From: Scytolyngbya sp. HA4215-MV1
Lineage (GTDB): Bacteria; Cyanobacteriota; Cyanobacteriia; Leptolyngbyales; Leptolyngbyaceae
Assembly (NCBI GenBank): GCA_019359045.1
Contig: JAHHIA010000013.1
Coordinates: forward strand, 62,001 to 126,000
Reading direction: 5' to 3'
Length of the DNA: 64,000 nucleotides
Shown one piece after another: positions 1-9,638 of the stretch (within the stretch, counting starts at the first letter, position 1; each line of letters opens with the position of its first letter). Position numbers and translations under genes: made by a program. The notes beneath the pieces were generated by a model that worked only from the letters and a program-made list of their open reading frames with translations, was not told the origin of the DNA and searched no databases.

Positions 1-405
1 CCGACCGATGTAGTGGTCGCTGATGCCTTCTCTGCCGATGCCAATACCCAAACCGTTAGCATCAACGACATCCCCGATGGCTGGATGGGCTTGGATATTG
101 GTCCCGATTCGGTCAAAGTCTTCCAGGATGCGCTGGCAAGTTGCAAGTCGGTAATCTGGAATGGACCCATGGGCGTGTTTGAGATCGATAAATTTGCTGT
201 GGGAACGGAGGCGATCGCGCACACGCTTGCAGGCTTAACCGCCACTGGAGCCACCACCATCATCGGCGGTGGAGACTCTGTTGCCGCAGTCGAAAAAGTC
301 GGCGTAGCAGACAAGATGAGCCACATTTCCACTGGCGGTGGTGCCAGCCTGGAATTGTTGGAAGGCAAAGAACTGCCCGGTATCGCCGCCCTCAATGATG
401 CCTAA
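1..405 (+). CDS. pgk: Phosphoglycerate kinase, C-terminal part (5' end outside window)
   Basis: Glycolytic and Calvin-cycle enzyme that transfers phosphate between 1,3-bisphosphoglycerate and ADP. The frame is open from base 1, so only the last 134 residues are present. The family signatures are visible: DIGPDSV, the WNGPMGVFE segment, the nucleotide-binding GGGDSVAAV loop, and the [19 protein letters not shown]-terminus. These are the C-domain ATP-binding elements of PGK, so the identification is secure although the N-domain cannot be seen. The gene ends at a TAA and is followed after about 30 bases by a strong hairpin, so it is the last gene of its transcript. Confidence 0.96.
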   Translation, partial: PTDVVVADAFSADANTQTVSINDIPDGWMGLDIGPDSVKVFQDALASCKSVIWNGPMGVFEIDKFAVGTEAIAHTLAGLTATGATTIIGGGDSVAAVEKVGVADKMSHISTGGGASLELLEGKELPGIAALNDA

Positions 406-435
406 TCTCCAATGATTTTTCGTTAAGCGATCCCC

Positions 436-476
436 ACGACAGCCCCTTTTTTCTTGAAGAAAAAAGGGGCTGTCGT
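436..476 (+). terminator. Hairpin terminator after pgk
   Basis: A perfect 18-bp inverted repeat (436-453 with 459-476) around a 5-base loop. The arm contains ACGACAGCCCC followed by six T, so both strands carry a T-rich arm and it may work in either direction. The T-run lies inside the stem rather than after it. Confidence 0.75.
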
Positions 477-612
477 TTGCGTGGAATTTTTGACTAAGTC
501 CGCAAAGGTTGGTAACAAACCCGAACGCCCTCCCGTAACCGTCGTTGATCGCAGTGAATCCAGAAAAATCGAGTAGCTTAGTGTTGCAATCCCTGATCGC
601 GCCCTGATCCCC

Positions 613-2637
613 ATGACGCATTCAATTTTTTCTCGCAAAGCCTATCTGCCAGTCCTCTTCTCGCTGACTTTGTTCGTCAGCTTGCTGTCGCCGTTGGCAG
701 GGCAGGCGATCGGTAAAAACAGTGCCGCCCTCACTGCGCCATATTTCTCATCTCCTACTCACGCCTCTCTTCTAGCCCAGGCTCAACCAGATACTCCTGA
801 TGCTGATCGCCTGATGCAACAGGCGCTGATTCAACTGAATGAGGAAAGATTTCAAGAAGCGGCGCAGTCCTATGAGCAGGCGATCGCGCTCTATCGCAAT
901 TCCTCGCGAGACGATCGTGCCGAGCAGATTGCAGAAGCCGAGTTAGGGTTCGCGAAAGCCACCTTACTCTTGAAAGACTATCCCAAAGCAGTTTTACTCT
1001 GGGAGAAGCAAGTTGCTCAAGAGCGACCTTCCGTTAGCGCCCTCTCTTTGAGCAACTTGGGGCTGGCCTATTTTTCAGTCGGCAGGTATGCCGAAGCCGA
1101 AACTACCCTGCGAGAGGCGATCGCTCGGTGGGAATGGCTACGAGCTAAGTATGGCGATGGCGACACCGCCAAGATTACCTACTTTGAGCAACATGCCCAC
1201 ACTTACCGACTCTTGCAAAAGGTGCTGGTCGCTCAAAACCGTCCCGAAGCCGCTCTGGAAGTGGCAGAACTCAGCCGTGCCAGAGCCTTAGCAGAACTAT
1301 TGGCACAGAGATCGATCGCCCAATCAGCAAAACCCCTCAACCTCAACCAGATCAAGCAGATTGCCAAAGCCGAGAATTCCACTCTCGTAGAATATTCTTT
1401 GATTGGTTCAGAAGTGCGTGTACTAGGCATTGAGCCGGACGAAGAAACCGATCTTTTTATCTGGGTCATTCCTCCCAACGGCAACATTACCTTTCGTCAG
1501 GTCAAACTACCTACAACCTCGCTGCAACCCTTGTCAGAACTGGTACTCAAAACCCGTGAAGAAGGAATTGGGGTACGTGGCCGCGGGGTGGCAAACCGCA
1601 AAGGGAACACAGTTGATCCACCCCTGCCCGAGCTTAAACAGCTTTACCAATGGCTCATTGAACCAATTCGCGATCGCCTACCCACTGATTCCACCGCCCG
1701 CATCACGTTCATTCCCCAGGGTTCCTTATTTCTCACCCCCTTTGCTGCACTACAAAATCCCGCTGGCACCTACCTCATCCAGGAACACACGCCTCTGGTT
1801 GCCCCTTCTATCCAAGTTCTAGAACTCACCCAACACCTCAATTCCAAAAGCACTGGAGCAGCACCACTCTCCTCAGCGCTAGTCGTTGGCAACCCCACCA
1901 TGCCCAGCCTGCCTCCCGCTCCCGGTGAACCCCCAGAGCCTCTTGCTAGTCTCCCCGGTGCAGAACGAGAAGCCAAAGCGATCGCGACTCTACTCAACAC
2001 CAAACCCTTAATCGGCGCACAAGCAACCAAAGCGGCAGTCATCCAACAATTGCCCCAAAAGCAAATTATTCACCTGGCAACCCATGGTCTGCTGGATCTG
2101 GATTCCAACTTAAACGAGTTTGGGATTCCGCTTGATCCCAATGTTCGCACTGCCCGCCAGGGAGGAGTCTTTATGACCCCTGGAGCGATATTGATTGGCA
2201 AGAATGTGTTTATCAACGGAGTCCCTGCCGAGCAAGCCCTGGCAAGAGAGAAAGTAGTTTTAGTTGATCCCCCCGGTGCGATCGCCCTGGCACCCTCCGG
2301 ACAGGACAATGGCTTCCTGACTACCAAAGAAATTTTACAGATGCAGCTCCAGGCAGATTTGGTAGTACTCAGCGCTTGCGATACCGGACGTGGTCGTGTA
2401 ACCGGGGATGGTGTGGTTGGACTCTCACGTGCCTTCATTGCGGCTGGAGTTCCCAGCGTCATCGTTTCTCTCTGGGCAGTGCCCGACGCTCCTACTTCTT
2501 CCCTAATGGTGGAGTTCTACCAAAATCTAACCCGCATGGATAAAGCCCAAGCCCTTCGGCAAGCCATGCTCACGACCCTCAAACAATATCCCGAAACCAG
2601 AGACTGGGCAGCATTTACGCTAATTGGTGAGCCTTGA
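613..2637 (+). CDS. Secreted TPR-CHAT domain protein (caspase-like protease family)
   Basis: 674 residues. An N-terminal hydrophobic segment (about residues 10-32) ending in GQAIG looks like a Sec signal peptide, so the protein is probably periplasmic. Residues about 60-230 form TPR-like helical repeats (NEERFQEAAQSYEQA, SNLGLAYFSVGRYAEAE). The C-terminal half is a CHAT domain (caspase HetF-associated with TPRs): the catalytic His is in ATHG (H491) and the Cys in LSACDTG (C589), both intact. CHAT enzymes are cysteine peptidases in known cases such as HetF-like and separase-like proteins; the substrate here is unknown. About 60 extra residues separate the His and Cys motifs, including a Gly/Pro-rich stretch. 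It is followed by an exported WD40 protein. Confidence 0.88.
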   Translation: MTHSIFSRKAYLPVLFSLTLFVSLLSPLAGQAIGKNSAALTAPYFSSPTHASLLAQAQPDTPDADRLMQQALIQLNEERFQEAAQSYEQAIALYRNSSRDDRAEQIAEAELGFAKATLLLKDYPKAVLLWEKQVAQERPSVSALSLSNLGLAYFSVGRYAEAETTLREAIARWEWLRAKYGDGDTAKITYFEQHAHTYRLLQKVLVAQNRPEAALEVAELSRARALAELLAQRSIAQSAKPLNLNQIKQIAKAENSTLVEYSLIGSEVRVLGIEPDEETDLFIWVIPPNGNITFRQVKLPTTSLQPLSELVLKTREEGIGVRGRGVANRKGNTVDPPLPELKQLYQWLIEPIRDRLPTDSTARITFIPQGSLFLTPFAALQNPAGTYLIQEHTPLVAPSIQVLELTQHLNSKSTGAAPLSSALVVGNPTMPSLPPAPGEPPEPLASLPGAEREAKAIATLLNTKPLIGAQATKAAVIQQLPQKQIIHLATHGLLDLDSNLNEFGIPLDPNVRTARQGGVFMTPGAILIGKNVFINGVPAEQALAREKVVLVDPPGAIALAPSGQDNGFLTTKEILQMQLQADLVVLSACDTGRGRVTGDGVVGLSRAFIAAGVPSVIVSLWAVPDAPTSSLMVEFYQNLTRMDKAQALRQAMLTTLKQYPETRDWAAFTLIGEP

Positions 2638-2663
2638 GGGAGAAGGAATCAGGAGTCAGGATC

Positions 2664-2735
2664 TGCCTCCTTTACTTTTTGCCCCCTTACCTCTTCACCC
2701 CTTCTTCACCCATTTCCCTCTCTTCCTGATTGCCC
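2664..2735 (+). other. Pyrimidine-rich spacer between CHAT and WD40 genes
   Basis: About 70 bases that are almost entirely C and T on the plus strand, running directly into the WD40 start codon, which therefore has no Shine-Dalgarno sequence. A similar pyrimidine-rich block lies at about 4263-4345 before the peroxiredoxin gene. Function unknown; it may be a decayed repeat family. Confidence 0.5.
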
Positions 2736-3746
2736 ATGCTCGCCTTAGAAGCCAGTTTGGCATTGCTGCTAACTCTATCTGTGCCACTGCTTTCCAGAGA
2801 TCGACCTGCTGTTCAAGCATTGCTCATGTCACCTTACCAGACTGCTCGCGTTTTATCGGGTCATGCCAGAGTTGTCATCAGCCCAGATGGCAAAAAACTG
2901 GTGAGCGTCGAGGACAACACTCTGATTCTCTGGGATTTGCAGACGGGTCAGGTGCTGCATCATCTGGTTGGGCACGCCCGACCTATTTTGGCATTAGCAA
3001 TCAGTCCAGATGGTCGTATAATTGCCAGTGCTGGACATGATAAGAGCATCAAACTTTGGGATTCTAGCACTGGCAACTTGTTGAGGACGTTATCTGGGCA
3101 TACGGCTTGGATAGAAGCGATCGCCTTTAGTCCTGATGGGAAAATGATCTTCAGTGGTGGAGGCGATCGCGCCCTCAAGGTCTGGCAAGTCAGCAGTGGA
3201 ACACTCACTCGAACCCTATATGGGCATACTGATGCCATTAATGCGCTGGCAATCAGTCCAGACGGACAAACCCTGGTCAGTGGCGATTGGGACACGATTA
3301 AACTTTGGCAGTTGAGTTCGGGCAAAGTATTTCACAACTTATCCGAACAAAGCTTTGGGATTAATGCACTGGCAATCAGCCGTGACGGGCAAACTCTAAT
3401 CAGTGGCGCAGGCGACAGTAGCATCTGCCTCTGGCAACTCAGCACAGGCGTATTGCAAGCAAAGTTGTTGAGTCATACCTATGGTGTAACTTCTGTCGTG
3501 GTCAGCCCGGATGGCAAAACTCTCCTCAGCAGCAGCATGGATAACACCATCAAACTCTGGAACTTGCAAACCAGAAAGCTCCAGCAGACACTCTCTCGCC
3601 AACCTAGCATCATTGAATCGATCGCCCTAAACCAAGATGGGACACTCCTGGCAAGCGGCAGTTGGGGTAGCCTCATTAAACTTTGGGATCTCAGAACAGG
3701 CGCAGTAGTTCGAGTGTTTGCGGAGTCGAATTCTAGTTTATTCTGA
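2736..3746 (+). CDS. Exported WD40-repeat (seven-bladed propeller) protein
   Basis: 336 residues from the ATG at 2736; an in-frame TTG six bases earlier is less likely. The first about 20 residues are hydrophobic (LALLLTLSVPLL) and look like a signal peptide or anchor. Seven WD40 units follow, with repeated ISPDG, SGG/SGD and IKLWD/W elements about 40 residues apart, enough for one closed beta-propeller and nothing else. WD40 propellers are protein-binding scaffolds and no catalytic domain is present. It lies 98 bases after the secreted TPR-CHAT gene in the same direction; an interaction between the two in the periplasm is plausible but only inferred. Confidence 0.87.
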   Translation: MLALEASLALLLTLSVPLLSRDRPAVQALLMSPYQTARVLSGHARVVISPDGKKLVSVEDNTLILWDLQTGQVLHHLVGHARPILALAISPDGRIIASAGHDKSIKLWDSSTGNLLRTLSGHTAWIEAIAFSPDGKMIFSGGGDRALKVWQVSSGTLTRTLYGHTDAINALAISPDGQTLVSGDWDTIKLWQLSSGKVFHNLSEQSFGINALAISRDGQTLISGAGDSSICLWQLSTGVLQAKLLSHTYGVTSVVVSPDGKTLLSSSMDNTIKLWNLQTRKLQQTLSRQPSIIESIALNQDGTLLASGSWGSLIKLWDLRTGAVVRVFAESNSSLF

Positions 3747-3770
3747 CAATGCTGGACTCAATCTGCGCCT

Positions 3771-4205
3771 GTGACCTATCGCAATCCTGCTCCGACTGTT
3801 GACATCATTATTGAACTCATCGATCGCCCCCATCGCCCGATCGTTTTGATTGAGCGACTCAATGAACCCTATGGCTGGGCGATCCCCGGTGGTTTTGTGG
3901 ATTATGGCGAATCAGTCGAAACCGCGGCGAAACGAGAAGCACTTGAGGAAACTGGATTAGCGATCGCCCTCATTGAGCAATTCCACGTCTACTCAGCTCC
4001 TAATCGGGACCCACGCCAACACACCATCAGCATCGTCTTTCTCGCTACTGCCAGCGGTGACCCGCAATCCGGGGATGATGCCAAAGGAATTGATATCTTT
4101 GATTTGTGGCAGATTCCCAAAAACTTATGTTTCGATCACGATCGCATCTTGCACGATTACTGGCACTATCGAAACTATGGCATTCGACCCAGATTGTTGG
4201 AATAG
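3771..4205 (+). CDS. Nudix hydrolase (small)
   Basis: 144 residues, GTG start. A complete Nudix box spans about residues 41-63: G41, E47, R55-E56, E59-E60, G62, with the expected spacing, so the metal-binding glutamates are all present. Nudix enzymes hydrolyse nucleoside diphosphates linked to another moiety; the N-terminal VDIIIEL and VLIERL strands fit a compact single-domain fold. The substrate cannot be read from the sequence; ADP-ribose-type or oxidised nucleotide substrates are both possible. It starts 24 bases after the WD40 gene, so it may share its transcript. Confidence 0.88.
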   Translation: MTYRNPAPTVDIIIELIDRPHRPIVLIERLNEPYGWAIPGGFVDYGESVETAAKREALEETGLAIALIEQFHVYSAPNRDPRQHTISIVFLATASGDPQSGDDAKGIDIFDLWQIPKNLCFDHDRILHDYWHYRNYGIRPRLLE

Positions 4206-4472
4206 GGTACGAGAATGAAGTGAAGGGTAGAGAAGTAAACAGATGAAAGATTGAGCAAGCAAAACTCACTCAGTCTTTCCTCGTCTCTTCGTTTCCCCAT
4301 TTGTGTCTCTTTTCACCCCCTGATCCCGTTTTTCTTCTCAAACTTCTATTACAGCAAGATTAAGAAAGATCGACACTCCGCCCGGAAAACTTGGGTTTCA
4401 TGGCATGATTTTCATTCGTAGGTTGTTTGAAAGATTGTAAGTACTTTGTAAGTAGGTCATAGGACATTAGTT

Positions 4473-5108
4473 ATGGCTCTCCAATTAGGCGATACCGTAC
4501 CCAACTTTACCCAGCAATCCAGTGAGGGCGAAATTGACCTTTACACCTGGGCAGGCGATAGCTGGGTTGTTCTCTTTTCTCATCCCGCAGACTATACCCC
4601 CGTTTGCACCACGGAACTGGGTGAAGTTTCAAAGCTCAAACCCGAATTCGATAAGCGCAACGTGAAAGTCATTGCCCTCAGTGTCGATGATGCCGAATCT
4701 CACCAAGGTTGGATTAGCGACATCAACGAAACTCAAAGCACCACGGTTAACTATCCCATTCTGGCGGATGCGGATAAGAAAGTGTCGGATCTGTATGACA
4801 TGATCCACCCCAACGCAAATGCGAAAGTAACTGTGCGGACTGTGTTTGTGATTGATCCCCAGAAAAAGCTGCGTCTTACCATTACCTATCCACCCAGCAC
4901 GGGTCGCAATTTTGAGGAAATTTTGCGAGTCATTGATTCTTTGCAATTGACGGATAACTACAGCGTAGCCACTCCAGTCAACTGGAAAGATGGTGAAGAT
5001 GTCGTGGTTGTGCCTTCCATCCCGACGGATGAAGCAAAACAGCGCTTCCCCAAAGGGGTGAATGAAATCAAGCCTTATCTGCGCATGACACCTCAACCGA
5101 ATAAATAA
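4473..5108 (+). CDS. 1-Cys peroxiredoxin (Prx6 type)
   Basis: 211 residues, a normal length for the family. Thiol peroxidase that reduces H2O2 and alkyl hydroperoxides. The active-site motif PADYTPVCTTELG gives the peroxidatic Cys45 with Thr42, and the conserved Arg lies in TVRTVFVIDP. There is no second cysteine in the usual resolving position, and the long C-terminal part (VATPVNWKDGEDVVVVPS) is typical of Prx6-type enzymes. It stands alone between two spacers and has its own terminator, so it is probably monocistronic. An antioxidant role in an oxygenic phototroph fits. Confidence 0.95.
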   Translation: MALQLGDTVPNFTQQSSEGEIDLYTWAGDSWVVLFSHPADYTPVCTTELGEVSKLKPEFDKRNVKVIALSVDDAESHQGWISDINETQSTTVNYPILADADKKVSDLYDMIHPNANAKVTVRTVFVIDPQKKLRLTITYPPSTGRNFEEILRVIDSLQLTDNYSVATPVNWKDGEDVVVVPSIPTDEAKQRFPKGVNEIKPYLRMTPQPNK

Positions 5109-5133
5109 AAGGTTGTCGTCGATCGTGTATGTG

Positions 5134-5162
5134 AGGGTGAGCAAAAGCTCACCCTTCGTTTT
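5134..5162 (+). terminator. Rho-independent terminator after peroxiredoxin gene
   Basis: A perfect 9-bp stem AGGGTGAGC / GCTCACCCT around an AAAA loop, followed by CGTTTT. It lies 25 bases after the peroxiredoxin stop codon. Confidence 0.85.
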
Positions 5163-5400
5163 GAGCGGTTGAGGAATCCTGCTCTATTGGCTGCGATCGT
5201 CCCTGATTGCATACTTTGTCCTCTCTGCGATAACTGGCACACTGCTCAGCCTGTTGACAGTGTAGAAAGTCATAAGCTATTGAAAAGGATGGGAAAAGCT
5301 TTAGAGGTTGTTTGAAGAGGTTATCTCAGTTTTTTCAAACCAGTCTATCTGCCTCTTAATACACTTTTAACGATTGATAGTTCACTGATTCTCAGCAGAA

Positions 5401-5940
5401 ATGGTTAAATCCACCGCTTCAGACTCACTAGCAGTCGCCGCTCAACGGGCACAAGAAGCCCGGATCGAAGCAGAACGGATGCATGATGTGTTAATCCTGA
5501 TAGACAATTTATTGAGGCGAGAAGAGGTTACCGCTCGCCTGATTCTGGATTGTCTGTATGAAGTGGGTTCAGTGAACCTCATCAACCAAAAAGTTCGGTC
5601 TCGTCCGGTAAACCGTCTGGCAAAGTGGATCGCCCGTAGCTCTAAGCCCGTTTTTGCCATGATTGCGATTCGCTGGTTCAAAAAAAACTGCCCCCGGTTA
5701 ATTGTCAACTGGCTCCATTCACAAGTGAAGTTTGGCTCAGGCAGTACAGAAGTGGTCGTTTCAGAGGTGCCCCCAACTGAGGTGAACACCTTGCCAGCCA
5801 GTGCTCTACCTGCCTTAGAAGGCAGTAAGCAGGAAATTGTTCGCTTGCAATCCCAGGTGAAAGTTCTCACTGCCACACTGGTAGGGGTAAGCGTAACGCT
5901 GAGTGGCACATTAGTCTGGGTGATGGGTTGGTTAGGTTAA
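5401..5940 (+). CDS. Conserved hypothetical protein with C-terminal membrane helix
   Basis: 179 residues; I do not recognise the family. The N-terminal third is charged and helical (AAQRAQEARIEAERMHD) followed by a Leu-rich region and several Arg/Lys-rich stretches. The last about 25 residues form a strongly hydrophobic segment (LVGVSVTLSGTLVWVMGWLG), preceded by a short heptad-like stretch (EIVRLQSQVKVLT), so the protein looks tail-anchored. The hydrophobic end argues for a real gene rather than a chance frame. It precedes folK by 27 bases in the same direction and may be cotranscribed with it. Confidence 0.65.
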   Translation: MVKSTASDSLAVAAQRAQEARIEAERMHDVLILIDNLLRREEVTARLILDCLYEVGSVNLINQKVRSRPVNRLAKWIARSSKPVFAMIAIRWFKKNCPRLIVNWLHSQVKFGSGSTEVVVSEVPPTEVNTLPASALPALEGSKQEIVRLQSQVKVLTATLVGVSVTLSGTLVWVMGWLG

Positions 5941-5967
5941 CCAGCGATCTATCCCAATACTTACAAT

Positions 5968-6453
5968 ATGAACTCTGTTTTTTGTGCGATCGCCTTGGGA
6001 GGCAACTTGGGCGATCCTAAGACGACGCTGGAATCGGCACTTCAAGTGCTGAGTCAGAAACCGGGGATCACCTTAGTAAAACGGTCACAGCTCTACTTAA
6101 CAAAAGCTGTAGGTCCTCCCCAACCAGATTACGTCAACGCCTGTGCCGTGTTGAGCACGAGTTTGCCTCCCCAGGCTCTGATGGCAACACTTTTGGCGAT
6201 CGAAACTCAATTTGGGCGAGTACGCCGAGAAAAATGGGGGGCGAGAACCCTTGACCTGGATCTATTACTGTTTGATGATGTAATTCTGAACACGTCTGCA
6301 CTGCAAATCCCCCATCCTCGAATGACTGAAAGGGCATTTGTTTTAGCACCTTTGGTAGAGATTGCGCCTGATTGGGTCGAACCAGTTTCCGGAAGAACAG
6401 TCGCAGATCTCGTAAAAACAGTAGACTGCTCGGAAGTTAAAAAAATGGGCTAA
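5968..6453 (+). CDS. folK: 2-amino-4-hydroxy-6-hydroxymethyldihydropteridine pyrophosphokinase
   Basis: 161 residues. Transfers pyrophosphate from ATP to 6-hydroxymethyl-7,8-dihydropterin, the step before dihydropteroate synthase in folate synthesis. Visible family motifs: GGNLGD at residues 11-16, the REKWGARTLDLDLLLFDD block at about 87-104 that holds the metal-binding Asp pair, and HPRMTERAFVL at about 116-126. Length is usual for a stand-alone HPPK. It is followed by a NudF-like gene. The next-step gene folP is in this window too, at 24.8 kb, but not linked. Confidence 0.94.
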   Translation: MNSVFCAIALGGNLGDPKTTLESALQVLSQKPGITLVKRSQLYLTKAVGPPQPDYVNACAVLSTSLPPQALMATLLAIETQFGRVRREKWGARTLDLDLLLFDDVILNTSALQIPHPRMTERAFVLAPLVEIAPDWVEPVSGRTVADLVKTVDCSEVKKMG

Positions 6454-6534
6454 GTCCTGAGTTTTAAGCGAAAACTAACCACGCTTAAAACCTACGCCCT
6501 GAACGCACAATTGAAAACTCAAAAATCTAGATTT

Positions 6535-7083
6535 ATGATATTGGGTCGCGAACCTCCTCAATTGCTTAGAAAGCGTCTATTTTATCAGGGGCGCAAATTT
6601 GGTTTTGAAGTGAGCCGTCTCCGGTTACCCAACAAAAATGAGGGTGAGTGGGAATGCATTCGTCATCCTGGTGGAGCGGTGGTGATTCCCATCACCCCCG
6701 AAGGCAAACTGGTGTTGATTCGTCAATATCGATTCGCTGTGCAGATGCGGTTGCTAGAGTTTCCGGCTGGGACGATTGAGCCAGATGAGTCTCCGGAAGA
6801 AACAGCTCGGCGAGAAATTGAGGAAGAAACGGGGTACCGTGCTCATTCCTGGCAAAAGTTGGGGGAGTTTTTCTTGGCTCCAGGATACTCGGATGAGGTA
6901 ATCTATCCTTTTCTGGCAAGGGATTTGGAACTGTTGGATAATCCCCCAGCTCAGGACGAGGATGAAGATATCGAAACAGTGCTGATGACACCGCAAGAAT
7001 TTGAAACGGCAATTTCAGAGGGCGATCGCATTGATGCAAAGTCAATTTGTAGCTTTGTCCTGGCACGCCCTTTTTTGAAATAG
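6535..7083 (+). CDS. ADP-ribose pyrophosphatase-like Nudix hydrolase (NudF group)
   Basis: 182 residues from the ATG at 6535; an in-frame TTG at 6511 would add eight residues but the MILGREPPQLL start looks like the family N-terminus. The Nudix box starts at G79 with E85, R93-E94, E97-E98 and G100, and the upstream IRQYR segment is typical of ADP-ribose pyrophosphatases. Expected reaction: ADP-ribose to AMP and ribose 5-phosphate. It follows folK by about 80 bases in the same direction, and a clean terminator closes the pair. Confidence 0.88.
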   Translation: MILGREPPQLLRKRLFYQGRKFGFEVSRLRLPNKNEGEWECIRHPGGAVVIPITPEGKLVLIRQYRFAVQMRLLEFPAGTIEPDESPEETARREIEEETGYRAHSWQKLGEFFLAPGYSDEVIYPFLARDLELLDNPPAQDEDEDIETVLMTPQEFETAISEGDRIDAKSICSFVLARPFLK

Positions 7084-7124
7084 CTATCCTCCGCTAAACA
7101 CAAATTTGACTTCATTGATTGTAT

Positions 7125-7156
7125 AGGTGCTGAGAGTTGCTACAGCACCTTTTTTT
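7125..7156 (+). terminator. Rho-independent terminator after Nudix gene
   Basis: Stem AGGTGCTG (7125-7132) with CAGCACCT (7143-7150) around a 10-base loop, followed by a run of seven T. A textbook intrinsic terminator. Confidence 0.87.
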
Positions 7157-7326
7157 GGACATTTTTTTAAACGGCTCAGATGCAATCACCATTGGGGCAA
7201 GCATGGCGATCAAAACACGCTGTTCCACAACAGGGATATTAGACAGATGACTCAGACCTCCGCTAATCTGGATCGCAAGCGATAAAACAGCGATTTTCTC
7301 GCCGTTAAGATAACCAGTGATTTCTT

Positions 7327-8208
7327 ATGAATCCAATCACTCGTGTTGCAGTTGTAGGAGGTACCCACGGAAACGAACTCACCGGCATCTACCTGGTGAA
7401 GAAATTCGAGCAACTGCCGCACTTAATTCGACGATCGAGCTTTGAGAGCATCGCTTTATTGGCAAACCCCAAAGCCTACGAACTCCGAAGACGTTATGTT
7501 GACCTGGATCTCAATCGCTGTTTTCGCCCCCAAGATCTGGAAAACCCTCATCTCACTAGCTATGAAGCCCTTCAGGCAAAGAAAATCTACCAGGATCTCA
7601 CCGCGAATCAGACTGAGCAAATCGGGCTATTGATGGATTTGCACAGTACGACTGCCAATATGGGAATGACCCTCATTCTCAATCATCAACATCCCTTCAA
7701 CCTTCACTTAGCGGCCCACCTGGCGGCTGTCTACCCAGAGGTGAAGTTCTATCGATGGGCACAGGCCGAGCAGGACAGTCCTTTTCTGCGATCGATTTAT
7801 CCCTTGGGGTGTGCGATCGAGGTGGGTCCTGTTGCTCAGGGACTCTTGGATGCGCATCTGTTTCGACAAACTGAAGCCTTGATCCATACCATCCTGGACT
7901 ATGTTGAAGCGTATAATCGGGGGCAACTTTTCCCTACAAAAGAAACGTTGACGGTCTACCAGTGTGTGCAAACGATCGATTACCCCAGAGACGGTTTGGG
8001 AACCATGCAAGCAATGATTCATCCCAACTTGCAATCAAGAGACTACGAACCTCTCTATCCAGGCGATCCCATGTTTTTAACCTTTGAAGGCGAGACGATC
8101 GTCTATGAAGGTGAATCGATACTCTACCCCGTCTTCATTAACGAAGCTGCCTACTACGAAAAAGGCATCGCCATGTGTTTGACCCACAAAGAACTCGTGA
8201 CTCTTTGA
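7327..8208 (+). CDS. Aspartoacylase-family zinc hydrolase
   Basis: 293 residues. Member of the AspA/AstE branch of M14-like carboxypeptidase fold enzymes, which deacylate N-acyl amino acids such as N-acetylaspartate. Zinc ligands are readable: H14 and E17 in GGTHGNE and H106 in MDLHST; the substrate-binding DLNRCF (N63, R64) is also intact. An acid residue for catalysis is expected in AIEVGP, which is present. Length matches the cyanobacterial group annotated as aspartoacylase. The physiological substrate in cyanobacteria is not established by sequence. It converges on the GH100 gene with a 20-base gap. Confidence 0.9.
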   Translation: MNPITRVAVVGGTHGNELTGIYLVKKFEQLPHLIRRSSFESIALLANPKAYELRRRYVDLDLNRCFRPQDLENPHLTSYEALQAKKIYQDLTANQTEQIGLLMDLHSTTANMGMTLILNHQHPFNLHLAAHLAAVYPEVKFYRWAQAEQDSPFLRSIYPLGCAIEVGPVAQGLLDAHLFRQTEALIHTILDYVEAYNRGQLFPTKETLTVYQCVQTIDYPRDGLGTMQAMIHPNLQSRDYEPLYPGDPMFLTFEGETIVYEGESILYPVFINEAAYYEKGIAMCLTHKELVTL

Positions 8209-8228
8209 AATTGGGCTTTAAACATGGG

Positions 8229-9638
8229 CTATCGCAATTCATGGGCAAGACTCATCCACTGTTGCATCTCTGGATCTTCCCCAAAACTAAACAAAGCTAA
8301 ATGTTGAGGATTTTGTAAAATCTCTCTTGCGAGTAAATAACCGGAGATGGTCCAGGTCTGAAACTTGCGGGAGGCTTTGCCCACCAATCGACCATTGCGA
8401 CCATCGTAGTATTCTGGCCACTCATCTTCACTCAATCGTTTTTCGGCAACTTCGAGTGCGCGCCATCCCAATTCGGGTCTACCCGTCTTTTGGGCAGCGG
8501 CAGCAAACAACCAGAGCAACACGGGCCAGTTGCCGCCATTGTGATACGACCAGGGGACGTTTTTCGGATCGCAGCCCGTCAAAATTTTCCATTCCAAATC
8601 TTGCACCGATGGAAAACAGATCTTCAAAGGCATGTAACCCACCAGATCGTGCCAACGCTGTTCAATCAAATCCATAATCGCTTGAGATTCAGTATTGCTT
8701 GCCAACGAACAGATCACCGACATCAGGTTGCCCAAGGAAAAAAAGCGAAAATCCATTTGTGCTGGACCCAAGTTGCCGGCTAAATATCCACCTTTTTCTG
8801 GCATCCACTCGGTGAGCCAATCGGGAATCGAATCCGGGTAAATATTAAATTTATTAATGGCACTTTCACCAAATTCTTCCCCGTGATAGCGATAGATATT
8901 GTTCAGGCGTTTTAAGTCAAGCCAATAATATTCTCGAATATGATGATTCAGCATCATCAGGCGATGATTCACAATCTGAATAAAAACTTCTCCGCGACGA
9001 TTGGGCAACAATAACTCGCGGGCCGATCGTAGAGCAGCATAAAACAATGCTTGAATTTCTAATGGATGCCCATAGACCCCCATCCGACGATCGATCATAA
9101 AAGCCCCATCTGGCACCAGCATGGTGGGATACATATCAAACCGATCTGCCAAACAGAGCTTCAGAATCAAAATAATGCCGTGCTGGAAGTTGGGTTGCTG
9201 TGCCAGTGCCAAATCTCCTGTCGCTTTAACATAAGCCCGAAGCAAAATGAGCCACCACAGACAGGAATCAACCGGGGTAACTCTGCCGATCGCATGTTCG
9301 CCAAAATCTGCGACCAGGTATTGTTTATCTTCCCAGGATTCCATCTTGAAACTGGCAGGCATCAGCCCCTGTCCAGCATTGAAGCAATCCATTTGCTTTT
9401 CGCTGCTTTGCAATGCTAGCGTCTCAATCAAAAAATTACGAACAATCTCAGGCTTCCCTTGAATGAGAAACAGCAATGCCGACGAGACAAAATCTCGCAT
9501 AAAACACTGATCATAATTGAGAGCTTCTGAGTAAGGATCACGGGCTGCCACAGTTCCTACAGGTCGTCCTTGAAAATAAACAATGGAGGCTTCTAATAAA
9601 TCCCATGCCTCTTTGGCAAGATAGCTTTCTGTTTGCAT
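8229..9638 (-). CDS. GH100 alkaline/neutral invertase
   Basis: 469 residues, the usual length of cyanobacterial InvA-type enzymes, which split sucrose into glucose and fructose in the cytosol. The family signatures are clear: [11 protein letters not shown] near residue 49, [15 protein letters not shown] at 111-125, [15 protein letters not shown] with Asp183 in the position of the catalytic acid, and WPEYYDG with Glu409 in the position of the second catalytic residue. No signal peptide. It points toward the aspartoacylase gene and has a 1.4-kb spacer upstream. Sucrose turnover links it to osmolyte and carbon metabolism. Confidence 0.95.
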   Translation of the reverse strand: MQTESYLAKEAWDLLEASIVYFQGRPVGTVAARDPYSEALNYDQCFMRDFVSSALLFLIQGKPEIVRNFLIETLALQSSEKQMDCFNAGQGLMPASFKMESWEDKQYLVADFGEHAIGRVTPVDSCLWWLILLRAYVKATGDLALAQQPNFQHGIILILKLCLADRFDMYPTMLVPDGAFMIDRRMGVYGHPLEIQALFYAALRSARELLLPNRRGEVFIQIVNHRLMMLNHHIREYYWLDLKRLNNIYRYHGEEFGESAINKFNIYPDSIPDWLTEWMPEKGGYLAGNLGPAQMDFRFFSLGNLMSVICSLASNTESQAIMDLIEQRWHDLVGYMPLKICFPSVQDLEWKILTGCDPKNVPWSYHNGGNWPVLLWLFAAAAQKTGRPELGWRALEVAEKRLSEDEWPEYYDGRNGRLVGKASRKFQTWTISGYLLAREILQNPQHLALFSFGEDPEMQQWMSLAHELR

